Of a stretch of DNA of 64,000 nt, positions 58,601-64,000 are shown in pieces. Below the pieces are notes generated by a model. The model did not search any database. It had not been told where the DNA came from and was given only the letters and a program-made list of their open reading frames with translations. Where the stretch lies: positions 6,567,371-6,631,370 of the forward strand of contig CM074185.1 in assembly GCA_037179385.1 (NCBI GenBank), given 5' to 3'. The first letter of the stretch is position 1, and each line of letters opens with the position of its first letter. Origin of the DNA: Holothuria scabra (Eukaryota > Echinodermata > Holothuroidea > Aspidochirotida > Holothuriidae). The translations under genes and the position numbers were made by a program.

Positions 58601-59368
58601 GCATAGGTTTAAAATTGTTTTCTGGAATGCAATCCTTCTTCCTTTTGCACTACTGCAGTACTGTGTACTGAAAAGTAATGTTAACTAACCTTAAGTCATT
58701 ACTTAACTTTTAGCCTGTTAGGCCATGCAGATCTGGTAGTTGGTAGTAGGTAAGTGATAGTTACTCACCATTCTAACATGACTTCAATATGTTTGTAAGC
58801 AAATGTGTAGTTACACAGAAGTTTTAAATTCAAGTGGCTTCTCACTTGAATGTTTTATGAGAGACAAAAATATTCCACACCATAACCTCAAAATCCTGTT
58901 GAGCCCCAGTTCCTTACTCAAGATATCTGGCTCTAAAGACTGGTTATTTTTGTTTTTCAACCAAGCCACAGGAAGTTATGTAATGTGGGCTCATTTGTGT
59001 CAGATTCCTTTTGTTTTTCTTTGGTATTGAATTTCCTGTTTTTGGCTGAAATTTGATACAATTGGAATGTTTGAATATCTCTTGCTGTAGACCTAGCATT
59101 ACTCTACACATGCTGCTACAAAGCCCATTACTGAAATACAGCACCTTGTGGAAACTCAAAATCTCACTAGAGTAGCTGTCTTGGAGTGTTTTTGACTAAG
59201 TTTAATTGCAATGTTTATTCTGAAGAGTTGTGCAATGGTGCATATCGATAATCTCTCAAACAATAGACACAATTGATAGTTAGTATCGAGTGGCTCTGCC
59301 AACTTGTTTATAATAGAAAGTTGTGGTCAATGGAGACTAATTTGGAGCTTGTTTGCTCAAGAGATTAT
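55664..59368. other. Non-coding stretch
   Basis: No supported exon. An acceptor-like site and a short Met-rich frame at 57719-57784 (SMPRMIMGIKDMSKK) could be an exon but nothing supports it. Holds a lone hAT end at 57371-57461. Confidence 0.5.
57371..57461 (-). repeat. Lone end of the 34781-type hAT element
   Basis: The minus strand reads TAGTGTTTACATGGGTACTA and continues with the GGTACCC-rich terminus of 34781-36060 for about 90 bp, then similarity stops. Confidence 0.75.
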
Positions 59369-59372
59369 TTAA

Positions 59373-59669
59373 AGGCCCAGTTCTCTCACCCCAAACAGTA
59401 CCAATTCTCCTAACATTCTTACTCCAGCCCCTCCCACAATTGTCTGAAATTCATCCTCATCCAGATACAATCTCAGCTTATTGCTTCAAGGTGAGTACAG
59501 AAAAACTCAATGTATGTAATCAAAGCACTCTCAGTACCGTTCATGCTGTTTAATATAAGCTATGGTACTCTGCATTGTTTGAATTAGCTGTCAATCAAAG
59601 AGCTGAGCCAATTGAGAATTTTGGTACACTGGTCCCTAAGTCGTAGTTTGGGGTGAGAGGTTTGGCCCT
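59373..59669. mobile_element. TTAA MITE family A
   Basis: 297 bp between TTAA sites at 59369-59372 and 59670-59673. Ends AGGCCCAGTTCTCTCACCCC and GGGGTGAGAGGTTTGGCCCT. One of the best preserved copies. Confidence 0.9.
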
Positions 59670-59825
59670 TTAAGTAGAGATAACAGCTCTGGGGATAGAC
59701 AAAGAGCTGCAGGGGTGCTGCATTGGCTAGTATGGGTCCTGTTGTGACTTCCATTATCTTAGTTCATAGCAAACAATGTTGCTGAATATTACCTGCAGTG
59801 GCATCCAAATTAAAATGAATTAAAT

Positions 59826-60007
59826 GTGCAGTGTCAAATTAATGTGCTGCAATGACATATCACAGATTTCCCATAATGCTCCAGACTTATACAAAAGTTG
59901 CATTAGTTTGAAAGTTAGTATTTGAAATGATGCTGAGGTGCAGTTTTATTCTGCAAGAAAACAATTGTCCACATATTTGAAAGTCAATGATTTGTGCCAA
60001 AATGCCT
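59826..60007. repeat. Family H fragment, inverted
   Basis: The reverse strand starts AGGCATTTTGG after TTAA (60008-60011) and follows family H through GCATTATGGGAAATCTGTGA. Truncated at the other end. Confidence 0.65.
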
Positions 60008-60460
60008 TTAAATAAAAGACATCATTTAGCCCCCTCAAATTTCCTTGATGAAACCCCCACTCTCTATAATGCTGGTAAACTGGTTACCTGGGCCAATAGC
60101 ACAGACCTTCATCTTGAAGAGAAAGAGGAGGTAGAGAGGCCACTCTCGCACAATACCTCAGAGGGAGACCTTTGCAATGGCGCCCTCTTTTATTGTGCAA
60201 TTGGTTTACAGGCTGGCAGGTAGGGAACAATATTGGAGGTTAAGTATCAGGGCTTGCAGTTTCCCAAACCAGGGAGTTTTGGGGAATTTACATGGTAAAG
60301 AATGAATACTCTGACCCTTCTAATATGACAAGTGTACTGGAAGGGTCAAATTTGCTCTATCAGCCTCCATACTGCTGATTAAGTGGGTTGCCCTGTAGAG
60401 ACTTGTAGAATTACAGACAAGCTTGCTGAGGGCAAACTTTATTTATGGTCTTAGAACCTC

Positions 60461-60525
60461 CCTCCCTCCCTTTCTCCATCTATCCCCCCCCCCTTCTTCC
60501 ACCTCTTCCCTTTCCTTCCACTGTG
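60461..60525. repeat. Polypyrimidine tract
   Basis: About 65 bases that are almost wholly C and T (CCTCCCTCCC, CCCCCCCCCTTCTTCC), a potential triplex-forming sequence. Followed at 60547-60600 by a SINE scrap (CCAGTTGGTTACAAACTG). Confidence 0.8.
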
Positions 60526-60604
60526 AGGCACATGTGAATCAAAGGCCATGGCCAGTCAGACTTTAACCAGTTGGTTACAAACTGAACCATAAATTTTAAA
60601 ACTT

Positions 60605-63390
60605 AAGGCCTGGAGAAGTGACGTCTCCCCCTTCCTCCAAACAGAACCAAAATTGTTGCTGTTCCAGAACTAGTTTGATAAATGAATGCATAATATGTAC
60701 AGTACAAGGCAGTCTATTGAGACATTCAAAACTTGTCTTCAATACACGATTCTGTACATTGTGTTGTCATCATTGTTGTATGTTTCATCGTTAAGTTCTA
60801 TTTTTAATATGCAGAACATGATTTATGTTAGAATTAAAAGATTTATGGGATACTATTAATAATTTCATCAATAAGATGGACTAGTTTGTAAAGGAAACTC
60901 TGTTGGACATCTGTATCCTACTGAACTCTTCCTAAAGGATCATAAAGTAATTCAGTGTACGGCCCAGACATGTACTCTCTGAAAGAAAGAAAGCGCCAAG
61001 CAGGAAACTGTCTAATTGGGTATTGACGTAACTGTATACAGTGGCACTGTATGCACAGAGTCAATGTTGGGATTGGGATTGAGCAGTCAGTTGAATGAAT
61101 TTCAGTTTACACCTTCATCCTCCGAGCTTTAACACACGGTTTTTGATTCCCAGCACTATAGATCTGATCTGCCCATGAGGGAGGATCAAAATCTCCTGAT
61201 CTGATCCTGCACTTTGAATACAGCTTGTTTGACATATTGAATATTCATTTTTACACAGATGGGTGTGGTTTAAGCAGCTTACAATCAGAAAGCATTTTTC
61301 AAAAAGATCTTGCAAATTTTCCCACTTTTCACTATTTTGCAGCCTTTGATCACTTTATTGTCATGGTTAATCAAATTATGAAAGTGTCAACCATGAGTGA
61401 AAAAAACCCCATGTGTTTTTCTGTTGTGAAATATAAAAAATCACTTTATTAAAGTGGTTAGTACTGTCATTTCAAGATTATACTGTTAATTTTTGCTATT
61501 TCTCCAAAGAATCAGATTCTGAAGTATTGATGCTCTGACTAATGCAGTGCTGGTCCTGTAAGTTCCATCTCTAGTATTCCACTTGTAACCATGGCAATTG
61601 AGTTTCTTGGAAATTCCCCACAGCTATAGTAGTTGCTCAAAATGTTGGAGGATGTGATACAACATTATGACAGCATACTGTACTAATAGCTCATAACAGT
61701 ACTGCATGTATGGGAATATGATACATGTTATGGTACCAGTGCATCCTGTGTCTCTTATGTTACGATGGTAACAATTTTTTTCTGCTGTACCCAAAATAAA
61801 ATGAACAGTAAACTGCATGTGACAATTTCTGATGGACAAGCCATTACTGTAAGTGAATCGCTTTTGTGCACATAACTTTAGCTACTAGTATGAACAGCTG
61901 GGTGGTACATCTGTAAATACTATGTAAATCTGATATTTAATGTTTGTTAAATTCACTTATAATTCTTTTCACCGTTACTAACAACTGATGCTGAATCTCA
62001 AGATATTTTTATCACTTATCAGAGTCTGTAGACATGATTGGGAGACATTGCAGCATAGTGTCTGATTTCTCTGCTGACTTAAAATTTACAACGACAAGAG
62101 GCCAGCCAGAACATGTTTACCCAAGTTATAATTCATAAATGTCTATTTTAAACACCGAGTGGGACTTTGCTCTTTAAAATTACAACTCAGCGGAATCAAT
62201 TTATAAGATCAAGTACTTTAATCTCCATTTGACTCGGCTGAGCATACTGTATTACTGTCATTACATAAATACTGTGCTTGTCTGTAGGATTCTTCCTGTC
62301 CCACAGTGCTGTGTTTCAAGTGCAAACCATTTTATTATTCATAGACGGGGATTGCTCAACATTCTGAAATCTTGTTTTGTGGAATTCACTGGTTCAGGAC
62401 AGTCTGCACACTTCATTTAATGTGGCTGTAAGAGTAAATATGTCTGTGGCATGATTCATACAAGTCCCAGTTATCACTTAATTTTAATTTCAATATCAGA
62501 TGCAAAAATTGTTTTGTTACTAATGTTGGAAGGTAATGGATGCAATGAGATTATAAAATGGAGACGTACGTATTTGGAAGTACAAAACAGAATGATGAGC
62601 AACAAAGCAAAGATGCTTTTGAATTTCTGAACTAAACTGTTTTGGTTGGGGGTCTTGCTTGATAGGAAAATGAAAACTTGGCGGAAAAAACTTGAAAATC
62701 TTAGTTTCAAAACAATTTTAAGAAGACAAGGTGAGTTGTCCTCGACTTGAAGTTTTTTGTGACTTTTTCAAAGTTAAAGCCATCATTTATGTATTTCTTT
62801 TATTTTTTGGTCACTGTTTCCCTGAGGGAATGGAAAAGAATGTGAACAAACTATTCACATTCTCTGGACTACATCTTCCCTTTCTTGTCCTAGGATTTTA
62901 AACTGTAAAAACTACAGATTGAATGATGTGGGACAAAAATCAATTGTCATTTACACATAATGGAAATGTTGTAAATGTACAATGTATTTTATGTTGATGT
63001 TTGTTTTAATTGGACATACTCTGTAAAATCAGTCCATTCAGGTTCAAGTTGTCTCAGAGTTGTATACATATACATACTTTACATCTACACCTTCCTCATT
63101 ATTCTTTCTATTACTCTTCATGAGCACAAATAAAACATTACAGTGTATCCATTATAGCACAAGGTCTCTGAACTTATACTGCATGGGAGATTCCCATGCT
63201 TCTTGTACTCTCCTGATGATGCTCTCTTCATGAAACATGTGATCAAAATTTGGTTGATTGAAATCAGAGGAGCTGCTACAGTAGGAGATTTTCTGAATTC
63301 AGAAAGGGATCTTTCATAAACTTTTCAAATTGTAGACTGCATTGACTGTACACAAATACAGTTCTGCATTAATGGTGAATTACTTCATGT
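60605..63390. other. Non-coding stretch
   Basis: AT-rich sequence with no supported exon, RNA gene or clear repeat boundary. Confidence 0.5.
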
Positions 63391-63394
63391 TTAA

Positions 63395-63648
63395 AGGTAA
63401 GGAACAGTCCTCCCAAACTTATTTTGAAAAAAAAGCTAAATCATTCAGTTTTCATCTTATTTCTCTTCAAAATATCTTTAATTACATTTCATGACTTTAA
63501 GATTGCATCTTCAAGGTAAACCAAGCAGTTATTTCTGGCAAATTTCACTTTTGAAGAGAAAAAACATTGTCACATGACTCCCAACAGCCAATCATGAAAC
63601 TGGACAGTCTACTACACTTCTTCAATTTGGGATGACTGCTCCTGCCCT
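63395..63648. mobile_element. TTAA MITE family B
   Basis: 254 bp between TTAA at 63391-63394 and 63649-63652. Ends AGGTAAGGAACAGTC and GACTGCTCCTGCCCT. Very close to the nested copy at 20828-21083, pointing to recent activity. Confidence 0.9.
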
Positions 63649-64000
63649 TTAAGTCATCAATACTAGTAAAATCTAAGCTGGATTCTTTTTAAGAAATATG
63701 CTAATCACAGGAGAACATCCACTGTTTTTCAAATCATTCACCCAGACTGTCAAAAGATGGTCATTATTTTATTTCAGAATTTATAAATCTTATCTACACT
63801 GTATTGACAAAATTTAATTAGGAATTTGCTGAATTGCTAGTGTACACTGGATTGTTTATTTACAGTATGAAAGCTATTTTTATGTGCAACTTGTTGATAT
63901 AATTATGGATGGATAATTTCCTCTTAATACCTCCTGGAGTGGAACTGGAAATACATCACTGAAAATAACATCTTGTTTTTGTCAGATCTAAATGCTTAGT

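Overview
This window is an animal nuclear genome segment: AT-rich, intron-rich, with canonical GT/AG splice sites, no operon structure, and a dense load of SINEs, LINE relics and small terminal-inverted-repeat (TIR) DNA transposons. The coding sequences and repeat types fit a marine invertebrate. An echinoderm or hemichordate-like deuterostome is my best guess, but the sequence alone does not settle this.

Two conserved housekeeping genes are arranged head to head about 350 bp apart. On the minus strand, seven exons between 17838 and 2492 encode a dolichyldiphosphatase (DOLPP1). It is complete in all three PAP2-phosphatase motifs and lacks only a short final exon that I could not place. On the plus strand, eight exons between 18189 and 36744 encode the complete 402-residue catalytic subunit of tRNA-guanine transglycosylase (QTRT1), with both catalytic aspartates and all four zinc ligands. 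Both start codons sit in an AAAATGG context on either side of a shared promoter interval. DOLPP1 recycles dolichyl-PP for N-glycosylation at the ER; QTRT1 puts queuine into tRNA wobble positions. I know of no direct functional link.

A third gene probably begins at 42102 on the plus strand: a promoter-like stretch with YY1- and ETS-like motifs, then an 88-base first exon encoding a Met-Gly (myristoylation-type) N-terminus and a consensus splice donor. I could not find its next exon in the remaining 22 kb.

Most of the rest is mobile DNA, much of it with readable boundaries. There are three insertions with 8-bp target duplications (hAT type) at 34781-36060, 37606-37791 and 55106-55655, plus one with a 7/8 duplication at 8527-8725. 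Two larger CAGG-ended elements have 5-bp duplications (44401-45903, 49662-51945). At least four families are flanked by TTAA, including one copy inserted inside another (20777-21328). A tRNA-derived SINE family recurs, with at least two different tRNA-like heads. Several CR1/Jockey-type LINE pieces are present, one in a three-level nest at 43750-46110. A TIR element inside a DOLPP1 intron (4179-5033) carries a frameshifted coding fragment. Other structure includes an 11-unit 44-bp minisatellite, two ~99% identical 316-bp repeats bracketing QTRT1 exon 4, and scattered AGGTCA-rich repeats. No rRNA gene, free-standing tRNA gene or CRISPR array was seen.
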